In this document: positions 8,995 to 21,008 of the stretch, in pieces
How positions within the stretch are numbered: the stretch's first letter is position 1
Layout: every line of letters begins with the position of its first letter
Assembly (NCBI RefSeq): GCF_000400465.1
Contig: NW_008806298.1
Coordinates: 1-64,000, forward strand
DNA from: Wallemia ichthyophaga EXF-994
Taxonomy: Eukaryota > Basidiomycota > Wallemiomycetes > Wallemiales > Wallemiaceae
Direction of reading: 5' to 3'
Length of the DNA: 64,000 nucleotides
Notes under the pieces: model-generated
The model's database searches: none
The model's input: only the letters and a program-made list of their open reading frames with translations
What the model was told of the DNA's origin: nothing
Translations under genes and position numbers: made by a program

Positions 8995-10505
8995 TCAAAT
9001 ATGCTTATACGACAGTGCAGGGTCTTGACAATCAAGATTGATGGTAATATTCGACGTCGTCAGTTCACTAATGGGCGGAAGGTGATCACTAGAGTCGAAC
9101 TTGTAAGCCACATCGACGCCCTCCTCTTGTTTCTTATTACGGTAGTGTCGTCTAAGCACCTCCTTTGTGAAAGTGCCGAAAGTCTCTTCAGGTGTTCCAA
9201 TCTGTTCCCACACATCAGGCTGCATGAACACTGCGAAAGTCTCTCTGCTAACGTCGCCGACGGCATCTCCAAGTCTGACCTGACCGGGACCGCCACCGCG
9301 AACGCAATGTGGGGTAGCGTGCAGCTTACCTCCAGTGAGCAACTCGAGTGCTTCTCCAGTCTGAAATGCTAATGCGTTCTCCGGTATCGTCACCTTCACC
9401 ACGTTGTTAGCCCGGTTACGAATGTAGAGCCCGGATCGCTCGTGAGGGTTTGCGATAGGCGTGTGCTTGTCGCCCTCCTCGAACATGTACATGGCGCTGA
9501 CGAGGCCCGTTATCAGCGAGTGGTCGAGGTGCCAGCCGCACCAGCTGTCCTGGTCGTCGTCGTTCTCGTCCCCGTCGCCTGATGGCGGCGGCGGGTAGTA
9601 GTGCAGCAGGCGCGCTTTATGCGCGGATGAACGCGCTAGCATGCCCTCGAGTATGTCTGTCTTGTTGGTCTGGATTTGTAGCTGGGGAGAGACGAATGAC
9701 TCGCATGCTCTGGTGAGCAGTAGTCCCACTGTAATCAGTGAGCTTCTTGGTGCGACTGTTAGTAGTGAATTAGTGCCCACCTTCGACCACAAACGATCCA
9801 AGCTTCTTGAATGATTGCTGAAAACCGTTTACTTCTGCATCCTCATCTTCGTTGGGCTGATGAGCAGCGTTAGTAGAATTGTATAGCTGCTTATTGGTAG
9901 CCCACCCATATATTACCCTTGTAGTACTCTGGATGCCTCCTCTGTATCGTTGGATCGACCTGCGGACGGTCGAGGAGGGGATTACCGTAGTAGCTACCTT
10001 TGAGAGTATCTGGCATGCCATTCTGGTTGTGTATCAGAATATGCCATTAGGACATACACAGTCTCCACCCACCATATACTCCTTGGCTCTCGACCAGCCG
10101 ACTTGTGCGGTGTAAGTGGTGCACTGCACTGCGCCATACAACACACTCACAGCTAAATGAGCTCTCTTCATCGGCGTAGCGCTCCTTCTTCTCCTCAGCC
10201 ATCCTGGCGAACTTGTTGGACAACTCGAGTAGCTCTTTACGCAGCCCATCAAACTCAGCGGGTAGATCAGTAATTATGATAATACCCAGACAAGACGGAT
10301 CTGGCCCAAATGCTGCCTTGATACACGCCAGCAAACTGACCGTCGTTATTGGGCTGAGTAGCGCGTTGAATGGGATTGACACCGGATTGGCGTGCACCGG
10401 CTCGGATGAGGCGTGAGGCGGATGCGATAGCACGGGCTTTGTATTCGTCTGTGAAAATCTACGTTTAATATTGCTGTCTTTAATTTTGGTGATGAGAGTG
10501 ATCAA
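8995..10505 (-). CDS. 2-oxoglutarate/Fe(II) oxygenase, isopenicillin-N-synthase-like
   Basis: Rebuilt exons: 10151-~10505, 10073-10101 (29 nt), 9906-10022, 9781-9856 and 8995-9728, with introns of 49, 50, 49 and 52 nt. The joins give family signatures: FGWSRAKEYM, then GMPDTLKGSYYGNP, HPEYYKGNIWP, and FKKLGSFVVEVG. The catalytic facial triad appears as WHLDH (HxD) and a distal His in HATPH. SRETFAVF provides the conserved Arg for 2-oxoglutarate. This is a large fungal cytosolic family of mostly unknown substrate. The N-terminal exon has no in-frame ATG: its frame opens after a TAA and begins with Ile, Leu and other non-Met codons. The 5' end is therefore unresolved, and 10505 is simply a TTG codon in frame. 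It lies 74 bp downstream of the HAD phosphatase, same strand. Confidence 0.8.
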
Positions 10506-10579
10506 CTGAGGATGCAGAGCAAGCAGGCGTATTAAATCAGTATTGTTTATTAATCAATGCATTACAATGCCTGTTATTT

Positions 10580-11776
10580 TTACTTGTCCTCCTCCTTCAA
10601 TCCAACATCCGTGCGGGCGTCTGACTTGGAGTCTGTAACGATACGTGATGGATCGATGGTGAACTTCAATCTACCATCTGCGAGCTGCTCTGCTCTGACT
10701 GCTTCGAGGTTATGCACAAGATGCTGAGCACCTGCGTCCTTGATTTGGTGTTCTTCGTGTGAGGTGCACACAGCGAGTGTGATTGCACCAGAAGCAACAC
10801 CCGCTTTAATACCTGAAGGAGAATCCTCGACAACTAAGCACTTGTTGCAGTCGTAACCCAAACATTCAGCCGCTAAGAGGAATGGATCTGGGTGTGGTTT
10901 ACCATTCTTCAAGCGTGGATCTTCAGCAGTGATGGTTACTTCTGGAGCAACAATACCTGCTCTCTCCATAGCACCGTATGCATAAACGCGTGCTCCAGAA
11001 GTAGCCACTGCGTAACGACCTTTAGGAAGACTGTCGATGAGTGCTCTTACACCAGGCAGGATCCTAACACCCATATCTGGTCCAAGGTCTTCATCCTCCT
11101 CATCTTCCACTGCCTCATCATCGACGGCGCTGTTGTTTTTGTCGAGTGAGAGCGGCTCAAGCTGTTTAGCGAGCTGACCGGAGCTGACTCTGCCTTCTTT
11201 ACCCTGTGAGGTTGAATCCTTGCGTGTTTTGTCGATTGGAGTAAATGATCCAAACAGCTGGGCTTGTGATGGTCGTCTCGATGACGCAGACGATGACGCA
11301 CGTCTAGACGAAGATTGTGAAGATGAGCGACTGTCACGACGCTTCTTGTACTGGTCGGCGTGGTTGAGGATGCTCTGCTCGAATTTCTCTACTTCCCCGT
11401 CGAGCTGCTCGTCTTTAATTTGGGGCTTCCAGTCTTTGAGGTTGTCTGAAGCTCTGCGTCCGTGAGTGGCCTGTATTAGTAGTGTTATTTCCGATTCCCT
11501 TTTTATTCAAATTCCGAAGAAAAACGTACCTCGATGACGGACTTGCGCGGTTGACCAATCTCATCGGCCACGGCACCCCAGGCGGCTTCAACGGCTGCGA
11601 TAGAGTTTACAAGAGTACCGTCTGTGGTGGAATTAGAAGGTCGTGATTGGCTGAAGCTGCTATCCCAACTAACCCATATCGAATAGAACGGCATCGACCT
11701 GATTGATAGTGAGATATATGCGGCATTGAGGGAATATAATACTCACGATGAATTCAGCTGGTGCAGTTGATGACAT
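10580..11776 (-). CDS. HAD-family sugar/glycerol phosphatase (Gpp/Dog-like)
   Basis: Rebuilt as four exons: 11747-11776, 11674-11698, 11530-11621 and 10580-11470, giving about 345 aa. The catalytic motif DMDGTL is split by an intron: DM lies in the 25-nt exon 2 and DGTL opens exon 3. Downstream are THGRR (cap entry), ATSG (motif II), the lysine of KNGKPHPDPFLLAA (motif III), and VVEDSPSG (motif IV). The order matches glycerol-3-phosphatases and 2-deoxyglucose-6-phosphatases. Unusually, about 110 residues of Ser/Arg/Asp-rich low complexity separate the cap start from the ILPGV segment. Family proteins are usually about 240-250 aa, so this insert explains the extra length. Substrate cannot be fixed from sequence. 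Confidence 0.85.
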
Positions 11777-12258
11777 TTCTGGGTTTATAACTTTTGTAGT
11801 TGGCGGTAAGTTGAAAAGATGTTAAGTAAGAAACATCGAATCGAATCCATGTGGAGTGAGATAGATGACGATACTTGTGAGGATATAGCGTGTGGGCGTG
11901 AGTGGGGCGCGTATATTGGGATTGACGCTGTATTTCTCCATGTCCCGTGCATCGTTTAAATTAATACGCTTGGCTGCGTAGATCTGCGTGACAATCCCTG
12001 GTCGTCATATCAGATCCTGAGGCTTGAAATCACTTGATCGCGTGTGTGGCCAGATCGAAGCTATCAGATGGCCAGCTGATTGGCTACAACTGCAAGTCCC
12101 GTCAAGATGCTTAAGATTTGGCGGAGGTGGCTGAGAGGAGCAGAACAAGATATACAAGAACCCCTCAACGCCTACGACAATCTCCTTTAATCTGGAATTC
12201 CACTCATCTCTCATCATTTCCCATCTCCATCGCCCATCTCTCCTTCAACTCAACTACC
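11777..12258. other. Divergent intergenic region between HAD phosphatase and SPT6
   Basis: Non-coding, about 480 bp, holding both 5' regions. The plus-strand ORF starting at 12118 enters SPT6 in frame, but the SPT6 homology fits the ATG at 12259. I see no RNA gene. Confidence 0.6.
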
Positions 12259-15200
12259 ATGAGCGCTCGATCAGACGAAGAAGGCGAGGCTATACCAATG
12301 CACGGCGACAGGGACAGCTCTGAGGAGGAGGAGGACAACTCAGACGCCGAGAGGGAAGTTAGAGAAGGTTTCATTGAAGACGAGATGAACGACGACAGCG
12401 CAGAAGCTGGCGTGGATAGCGCCGAGAAGAAGAAGAAGAAGAAAAAGAAAAAGAAGCGTGCGTTGGGCTTATTGTGTGCTAGCAATTACTTATTCCCTCC
12501 ATTCAGTCCGTAGAGCTTCAGAATTGCACGATGAGGAAGTCGATGAGGACGATTTGGACCTCATAGCTGAGAATACTGGTAGATCTAGGCGCAAGGATAC
12601 CTCACAGCTACGTAGATTGCATCGCAGGAAAGGTGATGACACGGACGATGAAGATCTAGACGCTCAACATGACGACGATCCTAAAGCTAAAAGCAATCGC
12701 AATAAGGGCGTCAGTGACCTCATTAATATGTTTAACGAAGATCCAAGCAGCAAGCAGCACGACGATGACGATGACGACCTTGGCAATTTCATTGAAGAGG
12801 ATGAGGAGGAGAACAGGGGCACCTCTGGCGCTACTGGGGACCGTAGAAAGAAGAAGAAGCAGAAGGCTCGCAAAAACCAGGGCAAAATCTCTGAACAGGC
12901 TGGTGTTGATCAAGAGACTATGGATGAGGTCTTTGAGGTCTTTGGTGATGGCACTGAGTATGCCTGGGCTATGGAAGTCGACGAAGACGAAGAATATGAT
13001 GAAGCCAAGGCTGATACTAAAATGGCTGATGTACGTGACCTTTTTTTCACTCACACACCGGCTAACCAGACTACAGGTCTTTGAGCCTTCGGAAATTAAA
13101 GCTCGTCTTATGACAGAAGAGGATGAGGTTATACGGTATACTGACCTGCCAGAGCGTATGCAGCTCCTCACACCTAGTATTTACACCTCCAACGTTATCA
13201 GAGATCACTTTGCCACCAACCACGAATACATCCATCGTCTTCCAAGCAAAGACAAAGCGGCTGCGTGGATAGCTCCAAGACTTTCTGAAGCATCGCAGAA
13301 GATGTTCTTGGATATCGTAGGTCCCCACTACAGTTTGCAAGATGAATTCCTTCGCGCTGTGACAGTCGCAGTCGAGAACATCCAAAGCGGTATGGAGGTA
13401 CCGTTCATCCATATCCACAGACGTGATCTTGTCTCTCACTTTGATCCCGCAAAACCATCTGTCCCTCTCGCACCTGACGAGCTCCGTCATGAATATCCAG
13501 CGGGAACAAGTGCAGTGTGGCGCAACAAGCACCAAATGAGCTTGCTGTCGAGGTCTGATCTCTGGAGAATTTACGATCTTTATCGCAAGTTCGTTTCTTT
13601 GCATATGCGTTTATCAGGTTTGGTGGAGCTAGCAGAGAAGGCTAATATCGTAGACACTTACCTCAGTAACACACTGATTTTGGCCGCGGAAAATGAGATT
13701 GAAGTCACTAACGACTTACACGAATGGCTGTTGGGAATGTTTCCTCGCGAGATCAAGATATTACAGGATGAGCAGAGATCGGTTTCTGAACGTCAATTTA
13801 AGAGACCTACAAAATCTTCCCCTTATGACCGCGCTAAGGGTATGCCATCAGCTGAGCTGATCAAGAGAGTCGTGCCTAGCGTTGCGGAGATTGTACATAA
13901 TCTACAATCTCCAACAGGCAAGATATTTACTCCAGACACACCAGCACTGGGACAACTCGAGTTAGCTGAGACTTTTTCCACTGGAACGATCAGTCCTCAG
14001 ATGTTGCTGTCAATGGCGAAACTGATTCTTGTTACAGACCTAGGTCGTGACCCACTAATCAAAAAGCACGTCAGAGATAGACTCACGAGTGAGGGTGTAG
14101 TGTCTGTACACCCGACTGAGAAAGGTTTGAATAAGGTAGACGACCAGCATCCATACAACCATTTCCTCTATTTAAAGAACAAGCCAATAGACAAGCTATC
14201 ACAGGACTCGACGCAATTCTTGTCAATCTTGGAAGCTGAGAAAGAGGACTTTGTGACTGTATCAATGGGCTTCCATTTAGATGTACAAGAGGGAATCATT
14301 GAAAAGATTTACGAGGCTAGCAAGGGCGAGGATATTGGAGAGGCGTCAGACAGCTGGAATGGCTTTATCAGAGATGCAGTATCAGAAGCATTCGAATCTA
14401 CACTACTCGATAGTGCGCGCAAGTACGTTCGCGAATGGTTGCGTGAAAAGCAGGAGGATTACCTTGCTCAACGCGTAACAGATCGTCTATCACAGCGCAT
14501 AGAAGTTGCAGCCTACACTCCCAAAGATTATGAAAAGGGTCAGACGCCATCGGTGCTCTCTGTCTCAGCTGGACAAGGTGATCCTCGCAAAGATGCAATC
14601 TTGCTCGTTTACCTCGATGAGAATGGTCGTATGAGGGAGCAACAAAAGATAGATAACCTCGTTGAAGACTCACCGATGGAAGCATTTGCTGATATCATGA
14701 CACGACGTAAACCACAGACTGTCGTAGTCGGCGGTATGGGTACACAGACCCACGGTCTCTTTCAACGTGTGAACGAACTCGTCAAGGCGCAGACTGGTGA
14801 GGAAATACCGCAGCAGTCAGCTGTCGATGAATGGAATATGCCGACTGGAGATGTCGATCCAAATGCAGGTCCTCAGTACGACCCAGAAAGTGGCACACCT
14901 GTGATATTGGTACATGACGATGTCGCTAGAATCTTCCAGCACTCCAAACGCGCTGAGGTGGAATTCGGACAACTGCCAATCACTGGAAGGTACTGTGTTG
15001 GTTTAGCTAGATATGTCCAGAGCCCACTAAATGAGTTTGCGGCGTTAGGAGAGGATATCACGGCTATTTCTATAGATCCTGATCAGAGGTTGCTATCCAA
15101 GGTGAAATTTTTACACGCTATTGAGAAGGCTATCGTTAATACGGTCAATTACATTGGGGTGGATATTAACACTGCCGTGCGCGATAATCATTATCAGCAC

Positions 15201-17119
15201 CTCTTGCCGTTTGTGGCAGGATTGGGACCACGTAAAGCTCAGGCTTTAGTGAGAAGAATAGCAGCTAGGGTGGGTTTCGCAGGCCTTTAAAAAGATACTT
15301 TGCTAACCGGATTATACAGGGAGGTTACATAATCAATCGCTCTGAACTTGCACACCCAGATCTCATGTATCTGAAAGAGTTCACCAACGCAGTAGCTTTC
15401 TTGAAGATAACTCAGGAGTTCGATTATAAACATGGTGATGAAACGCCTGACACGCTCGATCAGACACGTATCCACCCTGAAGATTACGAACTTGCACGCA
15501 AGATGGCATCTGATGCGCTTGAATTAGATGAAGAAGATTTGGTGGGTGAGGCAGAATCGGCGGTCGTCTCCCAGTTGATGAAAGATTCAAGCAATGAGAG
15601 CAAGCTAGATGAGTTGAATTTGGATGACTATGCACTCAACTTGCTTCAATTTCGTCACGATTACAAACGGTCTACACTGAATCTCATCCGTAACGAACTA
15701 CTCAATCCATTTGGTGACGATAGATTTGACTTCAAGCTACCTGAGAGCACTGAAATCTTCACTGCTTTCACTGGTGAAACTGACCAGACGTTGTCACCGG
15801 GTACGGTCGTTCCGGCTGTTGTCAAAGCAACTAAACCACAGTTTGCGTACTTTAGACTGGATTCTGGTGTCGATGCCTTTGTTAGCTCTGTTTATGCTAC
15901 TGATGAGGGTGACATTGATAGACGTATGGATAGTATCTTCCCGCGTGGCACTACTGTGCAAGGCATGGTTCTCAATATAGACTATAACACTTTCCAGGTA
16001 GAGTTGTCTACGCGTCCGCAAGATCTGGCAATGGCGCCTGAATACCGCAAAATTGTTGCACAAGATGACTACTATGATGTTGCTCGCTCGCTCGAAGATC
16101 GTGAAAACATGTCGAACCGCAAGCAGAATAAGGCGAACAGAGCGCCAAGGGTAGTTGATCATCCTAACTTCCACAACTACTCAGCTGAACAGGCTGAGAT
16201 GGTGCTAGAGAATAGCTCAGTAGGGGATGTGATAATCCGACCAAGTTCTAAAGGACCGGACCATCTTGTCGTGACGTGGAAAGTGGATGAGGATCTATAC
16301 CAGCACATTGACGTTTTGGAGATTGACAAGGCAAACGAGTGGACGCTTGGACGTCTGCTACGTATTGGTAATGCGACATATACCGATCTTGACGAAATGT
16401 TAGTCATGCATGTGCAGCCAATGGTGCGCAAAGTAGAAGAGTTGGTTAACCACGACAAATACCATGGTCCAACGGAAGATGATATGGCGAAACATCTCAT
16501 CGACTTTGTGAAAGCCAATGTAAATCGCAGTAACTACGCCTTCTGTTTGGACAGGAAGGAAGCAGGATCTTTTGTGTTAGGATTCATCGCTAACGCCACC
16601 TCCAAACTGAACAAGTGGAGTGTACAAGTGACGCCTGGGATGTATGTACTGAATGGTGCACATCTACCCACTGTAGCCGATCTATGCCGCGCTTTCAAAC
16701 TACAGTATATGGATATACTCAAGAATCCACGTAGCAAGCTTGCGAATGGGGGTAAAACGCCGCTGCCGACAGCGGGTGCACACACGCCAGGACTTGGCGC
16801 ACGCACACCTGGTCGCGGAGGTGCGTGGGGCGGTACACCAGCTGGTGGCAGAGCATCAGTGTGGGGTGGTGGCGGTGGTGGTAGTAGGACACCAGCTGCT
16901 TATGGCAGCCGCAATCCTGCACCTACACCTGCAGGTGATACTTGGGGCAACGCAGATAGTGGCTCGTCGTGGAATGCACCAGCTGATACTGGCAATAGCT
17001 GGGGCGTGACTAAAGATGAAGATGGCTGGGGTGGTGGTGGTGGCGCTCATGGTGGCTGGAACGCTGGAGAAGCCCAGGATAGCTGGGGTGGCGGTGGAGC
17101 TCAGGGTAGTTGGACGTGA
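12259..17119 (+). CDS. SPT6: Transcription elongation factor and histone chaperone Spt6
   Basis: Four exons: 12259-12457, 12507-13030, 13077-15269 and 15320-17119, with introns of 49, 46 and 50 nt, 1571 aa. The first 240 residues are acidic with a poly-Lys run and the DEDDLDLI segment that binds Iws1/nucleosomes in relatives. The Tex-like core follows, including a YqgF-type domain (about 740-900, DAILLVYLDENG), the helix-hairpin-helix region (LGPRKAQAL...GGYIINRSELA), an S1 domain (about 1130-1200), and tandem SH2 domains beginning near 1255 (SVGDVIIRPSS). The SH2 pair binds phosphorylated RNA polymerase II linker. The last 90 residues are rich in Trp-Gly units (WGGTPAGG, SWG, GGWN). All exon joins keep frame and restore conserved sequence. 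Confidence 0.97.
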
Positions 17120-17245
17120 AGCACACCACATCACGTTTGCGGAATCAGCGAGATAGAGAAGGTTTAAATTGCTTGTAAATGTAACTTATATTCTATTTTT
17201 CCAGTTATAAAAAGTATTTCGTGTGTGTCTTACGAAATCGTCGCC

Positions 17246-17935
17246 ATGGTGGTGAGTCGGCGCTGGAGAAAGAGACATTGTGCTCAGGCAGCGGTAGAAA
17301 TTAGAACTGCAGGTGCTTATCGAGGGAGAGAATGTTTCTGGGGTGCAGCCAGCAGATTTTGCAGAGCACCAGTTCTGGCTAGAGGTGGGTGGAGCAGGCG
17401 AGCGAGACGGAGAGGGCTGAAAAGCGGCAGATAAAATGCACAATGTGCCACGAGGTGCATCCAAAGAACATGGCAATTATTCCTTCAGTGGGTTGAGCGG
17501 GAATGGTCGGTGCTTGGAGTCAGACGCAGCTAACAAGGCTGGCAGGAGGAAGAGCAGCTGCCGAACACAAAAGAAGGCAACACGGCCAACTTGATATTCA
17601 AGTGCTCGTTCTGCGGCAAGACGTCGCACGCCAAAGTGGAAAACAAACGCAGCGAAGCAGTCAGCAGCGAGGACATAGACAACCACCGCTACAGGACGTG
17701 GCTCGTGCTTGAGTGCAGGAACATGGAACCAATAGGGTTCGAAGCGAGGTATGAATCATCGGGAGAATTAATTAAGCAGAGCAGGGAAGCTAACGGAGTA
17801 CTTAGGGATGACAGCTACACGTGTTGCAGCGCACTGAGCGATGCCAAGTTCGCGGAGGTCACGCTCGACGGTGAGTGGAGTGACTACGACGAAAAGGTGG
17901 GTGTCACGCATCCGGATGTCAAAGCTAAGCGGTGA
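17246..17935 (+). CDS. CZIB/DUF866 CXXC zinc-binding protein (C1orf123 homologue)
   Basis: Four exons: 17246-17251 (6 nt, Met-Val only), 17298-17384, 17431-17487 and 17546-17935, giving 179 aa. The splice choice at 17297 yields MVKLELQV, the family N-terminus. Two CxxC knuckles, CTMC and CSFC, bind one zinc ion. The family's C-terminal WSDYDEK is present. The product is a small single-domain cytosolic protein, whose human homologue binds zinc; the cellular role is unknown. Introns are 46, 46 and 58 nt. It lies 126 bp downstream of SPT6, same strand. Confidence 0.9.
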
Positions 17936-18297
17936 AAAGTCGGGCGAATCAGTTTCTATTGAGGGATACAAGGCTCGATTTGTAAAAGTCAAGTAGATTT
18001 CAAGTGTTTATGAATACGTCTGACATGCCTGACACATATGCGTGGCCAATGCGTGCATGAACCGAGAAAACGGGGTAGGCGGTCTGAATCCGCGCCGAGT
18101 ATGCAACTGCAATACGATAGTACTCGCATGTATTTTTTATTTGCAATAAATCCCGCTGGCGTGAAGAAGCTAAAACACAGGTCACGTTTCACACTAAATT
18201 AATAATTCTGGAGAGTCCCGGCGTTGTCAGTGATGATCGACCAGGTTCTCAGACTTGCTTATTAATACGAATCCAAGCTTCTTAAAACGCAACAACC
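17936..18297. other. Intergenic between CZIB gene and acetate channel gene
   Basis: About 360 bp with no convincing ORF or RNA gene. It serves as 3' flank of the CZIB gene and promoter of the Ato gene. Confidence 0.5.
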
Positions 18298-19444
18298 ATG
18301 TCCACAGCAGAGAAAGGTGCCGCCAACGACCAAGGCTTCGTCAACGGCGACAATAGCGCCAATGTGCGTGTGACTACAGCCGTGTAACACAAGCTGACAG
18401 CGCTACACAGGCCAACGTATCAAGATTCATAACCCCAGGTGGTCACCCTGCGGATAGCTCTCAGGTGCGTGTTCCCAGGTGTCTTCTCCAGCGCGTGCTC
18501 ACTCCAATCACAGCCTGCGTTCCCTATTTTCCACAGAAAGATTGCTAATCCTTCTCCACTCGGGTGTGTATTTCCTGGGAGCTGAATCGGTGGTGCTGGA
18601 TGTCTGACTTTCCCGTACAGACTGACGGCTTTCGCGACGACCACCTTTATGCTTTCGTAGGTAAATGTGTGGTGTTGCTTGCCCATCTTACACCGCAACA
18701 GACTCTACAACATCCAAACGAGAGGCATCAGTGCACCAAACGTCGTTGTCGGCCCAGCGCTCTTCTACGGTGGACTGTGTCAGCTTCTTGCAGGTGAGTG
18801 AGAGTGATAGTTTGCACTAATACTGCTCACAGTATCTCTAGGAATGTGGGAGTTCACCACAGGTAACACATTCGCTGCAACTGCCTTCTCTACTTATGGT
18901 GGATTCTGGTTGTGAGTGGGGTGATCTAGAGTGTCCTATCAGCTTATAAGACCTTGTTACAGATCTTACGGCGTTATTTACATCCCATGGTTTGGAATCG
19001 AAGCTGCATACGAGGGAGCACCGGATGAGTTAGCTTCAGCGCTCGGTATCTACCTAATTGGATGGTTTATCGGTGAGTGAAGCATGAGAGCAGTCAAAAA
19101 CACCCATGCAAACCCTCTAACGACGCAAATATTCAGTCACGTTCATGTTCTTGGTCGCCTCGCAGAGATCATCACTCGCGCTCTCTGGTGTCTTCTTCTT
19201 CCTGATGATTACCTTTATCTTGCTTGCGGCGGGTGAATTTACTGGATCAGTTGGTGAGTTTATTATGATTTGCTTCTATCTCGCTAAATAATGCTCTTTA
19301 GGCACCACAAAAGCGGGTGGTGTTTTGGGAGCAATAACCGCATTCAATGCTTATTATGTAGCAATGGCTGGACTGCTCACTCCTGACTCAAGTTACTTCA
19401 CACTTCCTACTCTTTCTTTGGACTTTCCTAACAAGAAGAAGTAA
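18298..19444 (+). CDS. Ato/Gpr1/SatP-family acetate channel or transporter
   Basis: Nine short exons: 18298-18363, 18411-18464, 18514-18563, 18621-18656, 18702-18793, 18842-18911, 18963-19072, 19137-19253 and 19302-19444, giving 245 aa. The introns are 45-64 nt. Every join keeps frame and gives family sequence. The signature NPSPLG near the first helix corresponds to the NPAPLG motif needed for acetate uptake. Six hydrophobic segments follow, including NVVVGPALFYGGLCQLLAGMW and the GNTFAATAFSTYG loop. The protein moves acetate or ammonium across the plasma membrane in relatives. Ala is replaced by Ser in the motif (NPSPLG), a mild variation. Eight introns in under 750 coding bases is the highest intron density in the window. 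Confidence 0.93.
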
Positions 19445-21008
19445 TTGGTCGCTATAAGATGTCTCGTGCAACTATTTGAGATAATCACAGCTACTTTACG
19501 ATATGACTCACTAATAATCTTGATCTACAACTTTTAATGAATGTAACATTTTTGTACTTTGATGGCTGCAACTTTTCCTTATTCTTATGCATCTATCACC
19601 TATCTCTATGTTAGAGATCAATCAAATCAAGTAGATGAAATGTTCATAATTAATAGCTATACACCAATTACAACCAATTAAAAGCATTCATAAGCAAATC
19701 CCAAAATGTCCCAAGCAATTCCATGAAGTTTCAAGCAGTTTCAAGATTCTCAACAATGTCTCTCTATTCACTCAGTCAATTAGACCTTTCTTGTCTCTTT
19801 GATCTCAGCTGAGAAGGTGGTGATACTGATTGACATTGGTATTCAGATTCTGATTCAACTACCATGTCCAGGTCTTGATAATCAGAACCTGCATCATCCA
19901 TGACAGAGTTGTCAATAGACACAGTTTCAGACTCAGAATCGTATTCGTACTCTGATTCAGAGTTGCTTAAAACTGATTCTATCACTGATGTTGTCGCCGA
20001 TTCAACAATAGGTTCCACACTAGACTCAATACCTATCTCATCACTACCTTCCCCTTGTTGATAGTTAGTGCTGCCTTCCCAGCTCTGAGTGGTAGATGTC
20101 TGCGCACTATAGAAGCTTGGCGTTGGAGAAGTTTGTTTAAAAAAGTAGATCCACAGGTCATAGTTGTTGTTGAAAATGGTATTTATGAATGGCTGTTTAG
20201 GTATTCTTCAGCCACGAATCCTGAAACACGGAAATCGATGTCTTCATGTTCGAGGTTGTTGAATTAGCGTCAGCCCATATGATTGTACACGGCTTGGCTA
20301 CACTCCTCAGCCCATATAATTGCACTATCTTAGACATGACAGCGATGTTGCTGGTAGAAAGTATGTACATTCCAACGACACGGGTAATGTTTGAGTTATG
20401 TTATTATTGATGTTACAACAATTTCTTTTTGTATCTCTTTCTTCTATCAATTCACCTCCTGTCTCATGATTGCAGCAGCTTCCACACTTTGATTCTCTTG
20501 AATTTTTCACAGCCGTAAAAATATCCTCATTGATCTGATTTTGCCCTTTTTCTGCTTTGTCTTGGTTTCATTTTGATATTCAGAGAGAGCGATGAGTGTA
20601 TTTAGGAATGTTTGTTATTGATAGCTCTCTAGAGCCATTTAGAATCATTATTGTTGCTTTCAACGTGCAAAGCTCCGACAATTGCCGTTGTTAGGTCGCT
20701 TTGTTTCATGAAAATGATTTAGCATAAAGACACTATTTCAAGCATTTAAGATGATAGATAAAGCAATGCGTATGATAATAAGCGTATCCCTGCATCTCAA
20801 ATCGCCTCCATCAGTCACACTTTCAATTACTCAGTACATCTCATCTCACAGCTCACAAAAAGCTCCTAAATATACATACAAGAACACTCAAGTCGCTCAC
20901 ATGTAAATATACACTCAAGCATCACCTTCTCTCCGCTATGTTTACCTAAGTTTTGCTCTTCACTCCAAGCCATCCACTTCGAACCAACTGCGTTTATTCA
21001 AAAAAGGA
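19445..21008. other. AT-rich gene-poor stretch
   Basis: About 1.5 kb with no recognisable gene, by far the emptiest part of the window. It holds one minus-strand open frame (19776-20207, listed separately). A second short minus-strand frame (about 20325-20520) has several Cys residues (CGSCC, NCCN). Neither has a clear ATG start. The part from 20530 to 21008 has no open frame of note. A degraded gene, a lineage-specific gene with small exons, or a long non-coding RNA are all possible. Confidence 0.5.
19776..20207 (-). CDS. Possible 3' exon of an unrecognised acidic protein
   Basis: One frame is open for 144 codons up to a TAG/TTG-rich end at 19776, but has no ATG near its 5' end. It must be a downstream exon or a pseudogene fragment. 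The predicted peptide starts with a hydrophobic/aromatic part (YDLWIYFFKQ), then becomes Ser/Glu/Asp/Tyr-rich (SNSESEYEYDSESE), and ends with a basic tail. A possible splice acceptor (CAG) lies near 20190. I do not recognise the protein. Codon use is more AT-rich than in the neighbours. Being a chance open frame is a real alternative. Confidence 0.3.
   Translation of the reverse strand, partial: RIPKQPFINTIFNNNYDLWIYFFKQTSPTPSFYSAQTSTTQSWEGSTNYQQGEGSDEIGIESSVEPIVESATTSVIESVLSNSESEYEYDSESETVSIDNSVMDDAGSDYQDLDMVVESESEYQCQSVSPPSQLRSKRQERSN

Noticed and set aside
10505-10600. Fusion of the HAD phosphatase with the 2-oxoglutarate oxygenase
   Set aside because: Possible donors near the HAD stop do not keep frame with the oxygenase exon.
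12119-12160. tRNA-like start (GGCGGAGGTGGCTGAG) upstream of SPT6
   Set aside because: No matching acceptor, T arm or anticodon stem could be folded downstream; likely chance.
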